Positions 1 to 4,907 are shown, counted from the stretch's first letter. The stretch is 5,697 nucleotides of DNA from an uncultured Eubacteriales bacterium (GCA_900550165.1 URQY01000059.1:1-5697); one strand, 5' to 3'. The notes: a model not told the origin generated them from the sequence alone. Translations and numbers: made by a program.

Positions 1-1
1 A

Positions 2-364
2 GTCAATGGCGAGGGCGGCGAGAGAGCCGCCGCACCGAAGGCCGAGGGCACGCCGGAAAAGGGCGGCGACAAGCCCGCCGAAAAGCGCAGTGAGCGTCCG
101 GTGCGCGGCGACAGGCCGAGCAGCGAGCGCCCGCCCAGAAATCCCGACCGGAACGGCGAGCGCCGCGCCCCGCGCCCGGGCAAGCCGAACACGGAGGCCG
201 GCGACGCGCCGAAGCCCCCGCGTCCGCCCCGCCTGCCGAGGGCCGAGGGCACGCCCGACGGCGGCGAGAATAAGCCGCGCCGCCGCAGTCATCGCGGCGG
301 CAGAGGCCGCCGCAGAAGCAGCGGTCAGGGCGGCGAGAGCCCCGCGCCCAAGAGCGAAGGCTGA
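2..364 (+). CDS. C-terminal part of an Arg/Pro/Gly-rich protein, gene cut by the window edge
   Basis: Only the last 120 codons are present; the frame is open from base 2 to the TGA at 362-364, so the start and any folded domain lie upstream. The visible part is low-complexity and probably disordered: roughly 22 Arg, 21 Pro and 20 Gly of 120 residues, with basic clusters near the end (PRRRSHRGGRGRRR). The motif AEGTP occurs at visible residues 14-18 and 81-85. No membrane segment or enzymatic motif is visible. The frame was chosen because its stop sits 8 nt before a strong terminator and because the overlapping frames would give equally arginine-laden proteins without a good start or a fitting end. 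A GTG at 101 is internal. Tails like this occur on RNA-associated proteins of Clostridia, such as RicT/YaaT-type PSP1 proteins and DEAD-box helicases; which one this is cannot be decided here. Nucleic-acid binding is inferred from charge only. Confidence 0.7.
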   Translation, partial: VNGEGGERAAAPKAEGTPEKGGDKPAEKRSERPVRGDRPSSERPPRNPDRNGERRAPRPGKPNTEAGDAPKPPRPPRLPRAEGTPDGGENKPRRRSHRGGRGRRRSSGQGGESPAPKSEG

Positions 365-371
365 GCAAAAC

Positions 372-418
372 AAGGCCTGCGAAGAAGTCCGCTTCTTCGC
401 AGGCCTTTCTTTATTTTA
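372..418 (+). terminator. Rho-independent terminator of the first gene
   Basis: A perfect 16-bp inverted repeat (AAGGCCTGCGAAGAAG at 372-387 and its complement at 392-407) encloses a TCCG loop and runs into a T-rich stretch (TTTCTTTATTTT). It starts 8 nt after the stop codon of the Arg/Pro/Gly-rich gene and precedes the HAD gene promoter, so it separates the two transcription units. Confidence 0.93.
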
Positions 419-460
419 TGTGAAGGCTGTCGCCCCGCTCTTTTCTTTTGCGGTGCGCTA

Positions 461-469
461 TGATATACT
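461..469 (+). promoter_or_regulatory. Extended -10 promoter of the HAD phosphatase gene
   Basis: TGATATACT gives an extended -10 element (TG at 461-462, TATACT at 464-469). A -35 at the normal 17-bp distance would be TTTTCT (441-446), which is weak, as is usual for extended -10 promoters. Transcription would start near 476, leaving a leader of about 30 nt before the ATG at 508. The site lies just after the upstream terminator. Confidence 0.6.
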
Positions 470-495
470 TTTCCCGAAAAAACGACGAGATCAGC

Positions 496-502
496 GAGGT
501 GA
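496..502 (+). promoter_or_regulatory. Shine-Dalgarno site that sets the HAD start
   Basis: GAGGTGA lies 5 nt before the ATG at 508. The same frame can be opened earlier at a TTG (448), but that codon lies upstream of the predicted transcription start. The SD therefore decides for 508. Confidence 0.8.
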
Positions 503-507
503 CGATC

Positions 508-1350
508 ATGCCGAAATTCGACAAGGTGCTGCTGGCCAGCGACTTTGACAATACGCTCGTTTATACCGAGGGTGCGCTCGCGCGCGGCGAGGATGTGCCG
601 CCGATGAGCGCACGCAATCGTGAGGCCATCGAGTATTTTATCCAAAACGGTGGCTATTTCTCCATTTCCACCGGCCGCGCCCTGCCCGCCTTTGCGCGCT
701 ACGCCAAGGACCTTCCCTGCAACGCGCCCTGTGTCATCGCCAACGGCGCAGCCATCTACGATTTTGCGCAGGACCGCTATGTGGAGACCGCCTTTCTCGA
801 TGCGGATATCTATGACCATGTCGACGCGCTGCTCGCGCGCTTTCCGGACCTCTGCTTTGAGATCTATCACGATGACCGCCGCATCCATGTGCTGCACCCG
901 AACGAATTCACACGTAACCACGAGCATTTGACGCGCGCGAAGACTGTGGAGGTAAAAAGCTTCCGCGAGGTCGACCTGCCGATGATCAAGCTGCTCTTTG
1001 AAGAGGAAAAGCCGCTCCTTCTTGCAGTGCGCGATTTTATCGTCTCGCAGGAATGGGGAAAGCGCTACGAGCTCATTTTTTCGAGCGACCATCTGCTCGA
1101 GCTGACGCGCCGCGGCGCGACAAAGGGCGGCATGATCCTAAAGCTTGCGTCGTTCTTGGGCGTCGCCCGCAAGGACATTTACTGCATCGGCGACCACAAC
1201 AACGATATTCCGATGCTCGAGGTCTCCGAGATCGGCTTTGCGCCCGAAAACGCCATCCCTGAGGTCAAGGCCTGGGGCGCGCACATCGTCTGCCACTGCA
1301 AGGACGGCGCGCTGGCCGACGTGGTGGAGATCCTCGACAAGCGGTACTAA
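508..1350 (+). CDS. HAD-superfamily hydrolase, Cof-type (IIB) sugar-phosphate or small-molecule phosphatase
   Basis: The product is a 280-residue soluble protein, a usual length for Cof/YbiV-type HAD phosphatases. These cytoplasmic enzymes hydrolyse phosphate esters through a phospho-aspartate intermediate with Mg2+. All four HAD motifs are visible. Motif I is DFDNT, with nucleophile D12 and acid/base D14. Motif II is ISTGR, with T55. The motif III lysine is K206 in GATKGG, the substrate-contacting segment typical of the Cof group. Motif IV is GDHNND, with metal ligands D229 and D233. The segment between residues about 85 and 190 fits a type IIB cap, which fixes substrate choice; VIANGA (76-81) matches the family's post-motif II strand. 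Substrate cannot be read from sequence; sugar phosphates, nucleotides and cofactor phosphates are all possible. The gene has its own promoter and SD. No signal peptide or membrane segment is seen, and no catalytic residue is missing. Confidence 0.93.
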   Translation: MPKFDKVLLASDFDNTLVYTEGALARGEDVPPMSARNREAIEYFIQNGGYFSISTGRALPAFARYAKDLPCNAPCVIANGAAIYDFAQDRYVETAFLDADIYDHVDALLARFPDLCFEIYHDDRRIHVLHPNEFTRNHEHLTRAKTVEVKSFREVDLPMIKLLFEEEKPLLLAVRDFIVSQEWGKRYELIFSSDHLLELTRRGATKGGMILKLASFLGVARKDIYCIGDHNNDIPMLEVSEIGFAPENAIPEVKAWGAHIVCHCKDGALADVVEILDKRY

Positions 1351-1362
1351 GAAAAGATGGCA

Positions 1363-1436
1363 GCGCCCTCTTTTTGCAGAGGGTGCAGGGCGCGGCACAA
1401 AATTCTGCGCAGCTTTTTCTTCCCGCTGCCCTTTTT
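1363..1436 (+). terminator. Possible terminator region after the HAD gene, with competing hairpins
   Basis: No perfect terminator follows the HAD gene. Three alternative stems are visible: CCCTCT/AGAGGG (1366-1371 with 1378-1383), GCGCCCT/AGGGCGC (1363-1369 with 1387-1393), and GGGCGCGG with CCGCTGCCC (1388-1395 with 1423-1431, one bulged T). The last stem is followed by TTTTT (1432-1436) and could act as a terminator despite a long loop. The second and third stems share bases 1388-1393 and exclude each other. This is moderate evidence only, because GC-rich spacers form such stems easily. Confidence 0.35.
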
Positions 1437-1462
1437 CGTACAACTTTTCGCGCTTGCGCGCA

Positions 1463-1468
1463 TATACT
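1463..1468 (+). promoter_or_regulatory. Candidate -10 element of the small gene
   Basis: TATACT stands 40 nt upstream of the small ORF's ATG and is the same hexamer as in the HAD and DUF2461 promoters. No good -35 lies 16-18 bp upstream (ACAACT at 17 bp is poor), and the bases before it are GC rather than TG, so it is not an extended -10. Predicted start of transcription is near 1475. Confidence 0.4.
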
Positions 1469-1502
1469 GTCCGGGTGAGTCAAAATCAGAAAGGATGGTA
1501 CG

Positions 1503-1586
1503 ATGAAGGAGAAAGAGAACGATATTCGCTATGGCGACGTGGATGACATGATCTTCGGCTGCGAGGTCCATGTCAGCGAACGATAG
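1503..1586 (+). CDS. Small acidic protein of 27 residues, unknown function
   Basis: The ORF runs from ATG at 1503 to TAG at 1584-1586 and encodes 27 residues beginning MKEKENDIRYGDVDD. It has 8 acidic and 4 basic residues, one cysteine, and no membrane segment or recognisable motif. Support comes from its surroundings. AAGGATGG (1491-1498) places AGGA 7 nt before the ATG, a TATACT -10 lies upstream, and a perfect intrinsic terminator begins 7 nt after the stop. Together they make a short self-contained unit of about 145 nt. It might instead be a small RNA with a chance ORF, or an RNA with both roles. I recognise no family. It faces the 3' end of mnmA on the other strand. Confidence 0.45.
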   Translation: MKEKENDIRYGDVDDMIFGCEVHVSER

Positions 1587-1592
1587 TATGCC

Positions 1593-1620
1593 AAAAGGCT
1601 CCGCTTATGCGGAGCCTTTT
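1593..1620. terminator. Terminator between the small gene and mnmA, probably bidirectional
   Basis: A perfect 12-bp inverted repeat (AAAAGGCTCCGC at 1593-1604, complement at 1609-1620) has a TTAT loop. It begins 7 nt after the small ORF's stop on the plus strand and 14 nt after the mnmA stop on the minus strand. The A4/T4 ends supply a U-run in both directions, so it probably ends both converging transcripts. The U-run is short on each strand and belongs to the stem. Confidence 0.85.
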
Positions 1621-1633
1621 CTCATCTGTTCCT

Positions 1634-2671
1634 TTACAGCGCTTTCTCGATGGTGCCGCCGCCGAGGACCTCGTCGCCGTCGTAGAAGACGACGGCCTGT
1701 CCCGCCGTGACGGCGCGCTGCGGCGTGAGCAGCGCCACGTGCGCGCCGCCGCCTTCAAGCGGCGTAACGACGGCATCGCACTCCTTTTGGCTGTAGCGCG
1801 TTTTGGCGGTGCAGCGCACCTTTTCCGCCGGCGTCTGCCCTGCGATCCAGTTCACGCGCGAGGCGAGCAGCGCCGAGGAAAACAATTCTTCGTTATCGCC
1901 GAGCAAAACGGTATTGTTTTCGGCATTTTTGGATATCACATAGAGCGGGCGGTCCGCGCTCACGCCGAGGCCCTTGCGCTGGCCCGCCGTGTAGCACACA
2001 AGGCCGCGATGACGGCCGAGAACACGGCCCGTCTCATCGACAAAATCGCCGGGCTGCGGCGCAACGCCGCCATAGTCGCGCAGAAAACGCACGTAATCCC
2101 CGTCGGGGATGAAGCAGATATCCTGCGAGTCGGCTTGATGGGCGTTGGCAAGGCCCGCCTCCTCTGCCCGCTCGCGAATTTCCGGCTTTTCAAAGCTGCC
2201 GACCGGCAGCAGCAAATGCGAGAGCTGCTCCTGTGTGAGCTGATAGAGCACGTAGCTCTGGTCCTTCGCGCGGCTCTCGCCGCGCAGCAGGCGGTAACGC
2301 CCGCTTGCCACATCATAGTCGACACGGGCATAGTGCCCCGTCGCGATGTAATCAAAACCCATTGCGAGCGCGCGGTCCAGGAATGCGCCGAACTTGAGGC
2401 AGCGGTTGCAGTCGATACAGGGATTCGGCGTGCGGCCCGCGCGATACTCGCTGACGAAGCGGTCCATGACGTCGTGCGCAAAGCGCTCCTGCTCCTCAAA
2501 GACATAAAACGGGATGCCGAGGCCGTCGGCGATCTGTTTCGCGCCCGCCGTCTCATTGCCGCAGAGCGAGAGCGTCGCACCCGCGCATTCATAGCCCTGC
2601 CGCTGCAAAAGCAGCGCGGCGGCGGAGGAATCCACGCCGCCGCTCATGGCGATCAATACTTTTTTTCTCAT
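1634..2671 (-). CDS. mnmA: tRNA-specific 2-thiouridylase MnmA
   Basis: MnmA activates the C2 of uridine 34 in tRNA-Lys, -Glu and -Gln with ATP and replaces its oxygen with sulfur, giving s2U34 for accurate decoding. The 345-residue product carries the N-type ATP pyrophosphatase loop SGGVDSS (10-16), the TPNPCIDCN segment (81-89) with the catalytic cysteine C88, ATGHYA (110-115), KDQSY (136-140), SQDICF (182-187) with the second catalytic cysteine C186, GQRKGLG (230-236) and a C-terminal beta-barrel ending in GGGTIEKAL. It is slightly shorter than the usual 355-370 residues, mainly between the P-loop and residue 55, where E. coli MnmA has a longer loop. C85 replaces the aspartate that precedes the catalytic cysteine in E. 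coli. The start is the ATG at 2671, with GAGGG 4 nt upstream, overlapping the stop of the kinase-like gene, so translation is probably coupled. No sulfur-donating desulfurase is encoded in the window. Confidence 0.97.
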   Translation of the reverse strand: MRKKVLIAMSGGVDSSAAALLLQRQGYECAGATLSLCGNETAGAKQIADGLGIPFYVFEEQERFAHDVMDRFVSEYRAGRTPNPCIDCNRCLKFGAFLDRALAMGFDYIATGHYARVDYDVASGRYRLLRGESRAKDQSYVLYQLTQEQLSHLLLPVGSFEKPEIRERAEEAGLANAHQADSQDICFIPDGDYVRFLRDYGGVAPQPGDFVDETGRVLGRHRGLVCYTAGQRKGLGVSADRPLYVISKNAENNTVLLGDNEELFSSALLASRVNWIAGQTPAEKVRCTAKTRYSQKECDAVVTPLEGGGAHVALLTPQRAVTAGQAVVFYDGDEVLGGGTIEKAL

Positions 2672-2675
2672 CGTG

Positions 2676-2681
2676 CCCTCA
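2676..2681 (-). promoter_or_regulatory. mnmA ribosome binding site overlapping the upstream stop codon
   Basis: On the minus strand TGAGGG contains both the TGA stop of the kinase-like gene and the GAGGG Shine-Dalgarno of mnmA, 4 nt before its ATG. Only 7 nt separate the two coding regions, and I see no promoter between them. Co-transcription and translational coupling are the likely reading. Confidence 0.75.
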
Positions 2682-3503
2682 ATCCAGATAGCGCTGCAAA
2701 AACGCTTCGGGCTTCAGCGCGTCGGACAGTTCAACGAGCGTCGCGTTGAAGCCGCCCGCATAGTCGCTGCCGCTGTCGTTCAGGCGCACGCGGCCGCTGC
2801 GCACCGCAGGGAGCGAGACCGTGAAGAGCGAGCCCTTCCCCTCCTCCGACTGTGCGACGATCATGCCGCCGTGCCCCTGCGCAATGCGGCGGCAGATGGG
2901 CAGGCCGAGGCCAAGGCCGCGCGGCGGCATGGGATCCTGCTCGCCGTCCACAAAGCGGTCGAAAAGGTGCGCGAGCGTCTCGCCGTTCATGCCGCGTCCC
3001 GTATCGGCAACGCTGATCTTGATAAATTTCCCCTCCGTTTTCACGCGCACGCGGACGCTGCCGCCCTTTGGCGTGAACTTGAGCGCGTTGGACAAAAGAT
3101 TCAGCAAGAGCTTGCGCAGCGCGGCGGCGTCCATGCTGATGATGCGGCTGTCGCGGTCGGCGGAAAAATCGAGCGTGACGCCGCCAAGGTCAAACAGAAA
3201 CTCGACCTCGCCGCAAACGCTGCGGCACAGGCCCACGATATCGTCGTCATAAAGCTCGAATTTCTGCCGGTCAAAAAGATGCCCCGCATCGGTCAGGTTG
3301 CTGATGATGCGGTACATCTGATAATAGCTCTGGTAAAAAACGGCGGCGCTGCGGTCGGTCCTCGCGTCTTTCTCCCGCGTTTCGGGCGGAACAAGACGGT
3401 CCACCGCCGTATAGAGCGTCGCCATCGAGGTGCGCAGCTGAAGGGCGATATTCGGCAGCACATCAGCCAGCGTCTTGAGTTCCTCTTCTGTAAAATCCCG
3501 CAT
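2679..3503 (-). CDS. Soluble histidine-kinase-like protein lacking the phospho-accepting histidine
   Basis: The 274-residue protein has no signal peptide, membrane segment or sensor domain. Residues about 10-76 resemble a dimerisation/phosphoacceptor hairpin: helix one has ALQLRTSM (20-27) where kinases have SHELRTPL, and helix two has the typical YYQMYRIISNLTDAG (60-74). The histidine position is leucine (L21). Residues about 85-232 form a complete HATPase_c domain: N-box NLLSNALKF (135-143), G1 box DTGRGM (167-172), F-box LFDRF (180-184) and G2 box GLGLGL (196-201). ATP binding is therefore expected, but ordinary autophosphorylation at the H-box is not. A tail of about 40 residues (235-274) follows the domain and matches nothing I know. 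The start at 3503 has AGGAG 5 nt upstream. No response regulator lies nearby; the gene is the first of a pair with mnmA. It may be a pseudokinase, an ATP-dependent switch or a kinase of unusual chemistry. Confidence 0.85.
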   Translation of the reverse strand: MRDFTEEELKTLADVLPNIALQLRTSMATLYTAVDRLVPPETREKDARTDRSAAVFYQSYYQMYRIISNLTDAGHLFDRQKFELYDDDIVGLCRSVCGEVEFLFDLGGVTLDFSADRDSRIISMDAAALRKLLLNLLSNALKFTPKGGSVRVRVKTEGKFIKISVADTGRGMNGETLAHLFDRFVDGEQDPMPPRGLGLGLPICRRIAQGHGGMIVAQSEEGKGSLFTVSLPAVRSGRVRLNDSGSDYAGGFNATLVELSDALKPEAFLQRYLD

Positions 3504-3573
3504 GATCTCTCCTCATAATAAAAAATCTCCTGCCGGTAGCATTCGCCGAAGGGAGGCGGAGCTTGCGCGGAAA

Positions 3574-3631
3574 GAAATGTCATTTCCCTGTTTTCATAAA
3601 GTGCGCAAAACGTGCAAATGTGAAATGTCAC
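3574..3631. repeat. Two copies of GAAATGTCA in inverted-repeat settings, possible operators
   Basis: GAAATGTCA occurs at 3574-3582 and 3622-3630, 48 bp apart. The first copy is part of the odd-length palindrome GAAATG-T-CATTTC; the second is part of GTGA-AATG-TCAC. The pair lies between two divergent genes, upstream of the gap promoter and near the probable leader of the kinase-like gene, where a regulator would bind. It does not fit the Rex (TGTGA-N8-TCACA), Crp/Fnr-type (N6) or CggR patterns. No binding protein can be named. Confidence 0.4.
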
Positions 3632-3717
3632 TCGCATTTTGAGAGTAACAAACTTCCGGCGAAAAAGCAAGGAATTTGTGAAAATTGCGAAAAATGTGAG
3701 AAGTCGAAAAAAAGTGC

Positions 3718-3745
3718 TTGCAATTCGGAAACTGCGCAGTATAAT
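3718..3745 (+). promoter_or_regulatory. Strong sigma-A-type promoter of gap
   Basis: TTGCAA (3718-3723) and a perfect TATAAT (3740-3745) are separated by 16 bp, and an A-rich stretch lies upstream like an UP element. Transcription would start near 3752, giving a leader of about 48 nt. The spacer contains the 10-bp perfect palindrome ACTGCGCAGT (3731-3740), whose last T is the first base of the -10. A strong promoter suits an abundant glycolytic enzyme. Confidence 0.85.
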
Positions 3746-3799
3746 ATCAAACGTACCAAACATTCGATATATTCCAAAAACTGAAAGGGAGTAGGTTTT

Positions 3800-4816
3800 A
3801 TGAACATCAAGGTAGGCATCAACGGTTTTGGCCGTATCGGGCGCATGGTCTTCCGCGCGAGCCTTGACCATCCCGAAATTGAGATCGTGGGCATCAATGA
3901 CCTCTGTCCGCCCGACTATCTCGCCTATATGTTAAAATATGACACCATGCACGGCCGCTTTGCCGCCGACGTGAAGAGCACGGACCACAGCATCGTGGTG
4001 AACGGCCGCGAAGTCCCTGTCTTCGCCGAGCGCAACCCCGCGGACCTTCCCTGGGGCAAGATCGGCGCTGAGTATATCGTCGAGTCCACGGGTCTGTTCC
4101 TGACGAAGGAAAAAGCCCAGGCACATATCGCTGCCGGTGCGAAGAAGGTCGTCATGTCCGCCCCGTCGAAGGACGATACGCCCATGTTCGTCTGCGGCGT
4201 CAATCTGGACGCCTACACGCCGGATATGACCTTTGTTTCCAACGCCTCCTGCACGACGAACTGCCTCGCCCCCATCGCCAAGGTCCTGAACGACCGCTTC
4301 GGCATCAAGGACGGCCTGATGACCACCGTGCACTCTGTCACCGCCACGCAGAAGACCGTGGACGGTCCCTCCGTGAAGGACTGGCGCGGCGGCCGCGCGG
4401 CCACGGGCAACATCATCCCCTCCTCCACCGGCGCTGCCAAGGCCGTCGGCAAGGTCATCCCGTCGCTCAACGGCAAGCTCACGGGTATGTCGATGCGTGT
4501 GCCCACGCTGGACGTCTCCGTGGTCGACCTGACGGTCAACCTCGAAAAGCCCGCCTTCTACGACGAGATCTGCGAGGCGATGAAGGAGGCGAGCGAGGGT
4601 GAGCTCAAGGGCATCCTCGGCTACACCGACGAGCCGGTCGTCTCGTCCGACTTCCTCGGCGACCCGCGCACGTCCATCTTCGACGCCAAGGCCGGCATCG
4701 CGCTGACGGATACCTTTGTCAAGGTCGTCAGCTGGTACGACAACGAGATTGGCTACTCCAACAAGGTGCTCGACCTCATCACACATATGTACCACGTCGA
4801 CCATCCCGCGAAATAA
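3800..4816 (+). CDS. gap: Glyceraldehyde-3-phosphate dehydrogenase, NAD-dependent type
   Basis: The enzyme oxidises and phosphorylates glyceraldehyde 3-phosphate to 1,3-bisphosphoglycerate in cytoplasmic glycolysis, working as a tetramer. The 338-residue length is normal. The Rossmann loop is GINGFGRIGR (6-15). D34 in GINDL favours NAD over NADP. The active site is SNASCTTNC (147-155) with nucleophile C151, and the base is H178 in TTVHSVTATQ. GPSVKDWRGGRAA (189-201), IIPSSTGAAKAVGKV (205-219) and SWYDNEIGYSNKV (311-323) complete the signature. The GPSxKDWRGGR form resembles E. coli GapA and eukaryotic enzymes more than Bacillus GapA. The ATG at 3800 is preceded by AAAGGGAG, with 8 nt between GGGAG and the start. 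A strong promoter upstream and a strong terminator downstream make it monocistronic. No pgk, tpi or cggR-like regulator accompanies it. No residue anomaly is seen. Confidence 0.98.
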   Translation: MNIKVGINGFGRIGRMVFRASLDHPEIEIVGINDLCPPDYLAYMLKYDTMHGRFAADVKSTDHSIVVNGREVPVFAERNPADLPWGKIGAEYIVESTGLFLTKEKAQAHIAAGAKKVVMSAPSKDDTPMFVCGVNLDAYTPDMTFVSNASCTTNCLAPIAKVLNDRFGIKDGLMTTVHSVTATQKTVDGPSVKDWRGGRAATGNIIPSSTGAAKAVGKVIPSLNGKLTGMSMRVPTLDVSVVDLTVNLEKPAFYDEICEAMKEASEGELKGILGYTDEPVVSSDFLGDPRTSIFDAKAGIALTDTFVKVVSWYDNEIGYSNKVLDLITHMYHVDHPAK

Positions 4817-4867
4817 CGCTTTCTCCTGTCCCTGTTTCTTCATGGCAGGGCGGTGCTCCTCTCTGAG

Positions 4868-4907
4868 CAAGAGGGACTCGTCAGGGACGAGTCCCTCTTG
4901 TTTTTTT
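4868..4907 (+). terminator. Rho-independent terminator of gap
   Basis: A perfect 15-bp inverted repeat (CAAGAGGGACTCGTC at 4868-4882, complement at 4886-4900) has a 3-nt AGG loop and is followed at once by seven T. It lies 51 nt after the gap stop. A weaker 5-bp stem CCCTG/CAGGG (4830-4834 with 4846-4850) precedes it. Confidence 0.95.

Larger units (their letters stand above)
3504..3799. other. AT-rich divergent intergenic region between the kinase-like gene and gap
   Basis: This 296-bp spacer is far richer in A and T than its flanks. From left to right it holds the minus-strand SD of the kinase-like gene (CTCCT on the plus strand, 3509-3513), a 13-bp palindrome GAAATGTCATTTC (3574-3586), a related GTGAAATGTCAC (3620-3631), three tandem 9-nt units TGTGAAAAT/TGCGAAAAA/TGTGAGAAG (3677-3703), the gap promoter and the gap SD. 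I found no convincing minus-strand -35/-10 pair, so the promoter of the kinase-like gene with mnmA remains unplaced. A 73-codon Cys-rich reading frame (3563-3784) crosses the region and is treated as a finding, not a gene. Confidence 0.6.

Noticed and set aside
448..507. Upstream TTG start extending the HAD protein by 20 residues
   Set aside because: The TTG lies upstream of the predicted transcription start, has no SD, and the extension is not part of the family; GAGGTGA before 508 is convincing.
325..1092. Long minus-strand frame opposite the HAD gene
   Set aside because: It overlaps a gene with all catalytic motifs, crosses the terminator at 372-418 and shows no motif; it is a shadow of GC-rich codon structure.
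1607..2749. 380-codon plus-strand frame opposite mnmA
   Set aside because: It is antisense to an unmistakable mnmA and begins inside the terminator hairpin. It encodes Ala/Arg-rich sequence without motifs.
3463..3516. 17-codon upstream frame overlapping the start of the kinase-like gene on the minus strand
   Set aside because: It has an AGGAGA 9 nt upstream, but its own start overlaps the SD of the main gene and it is very short; chance is the simpler reading.
2646..3518. Long plus-strand frame opposite the kinase-like gene
   Set aside because: It is antisense to intact N, G1, F and G2 boxes and has no SD or recognisable domain.
3619..3631. Rex or Crp/Fnr operator upstream of gap
   Set aside because: TGTGA and TCAC are only 4 bp apart, whereas Rex sites need 8 bp and Crp/Fnr sites 6 bp between these half-sites.
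3932..4870. 312-codon minus-strand frame opposite gap
   Set aside because: It is complementary to a complete GAPDH, and its His/Asp/Arg-rich composition is typical of an antisense shadow.
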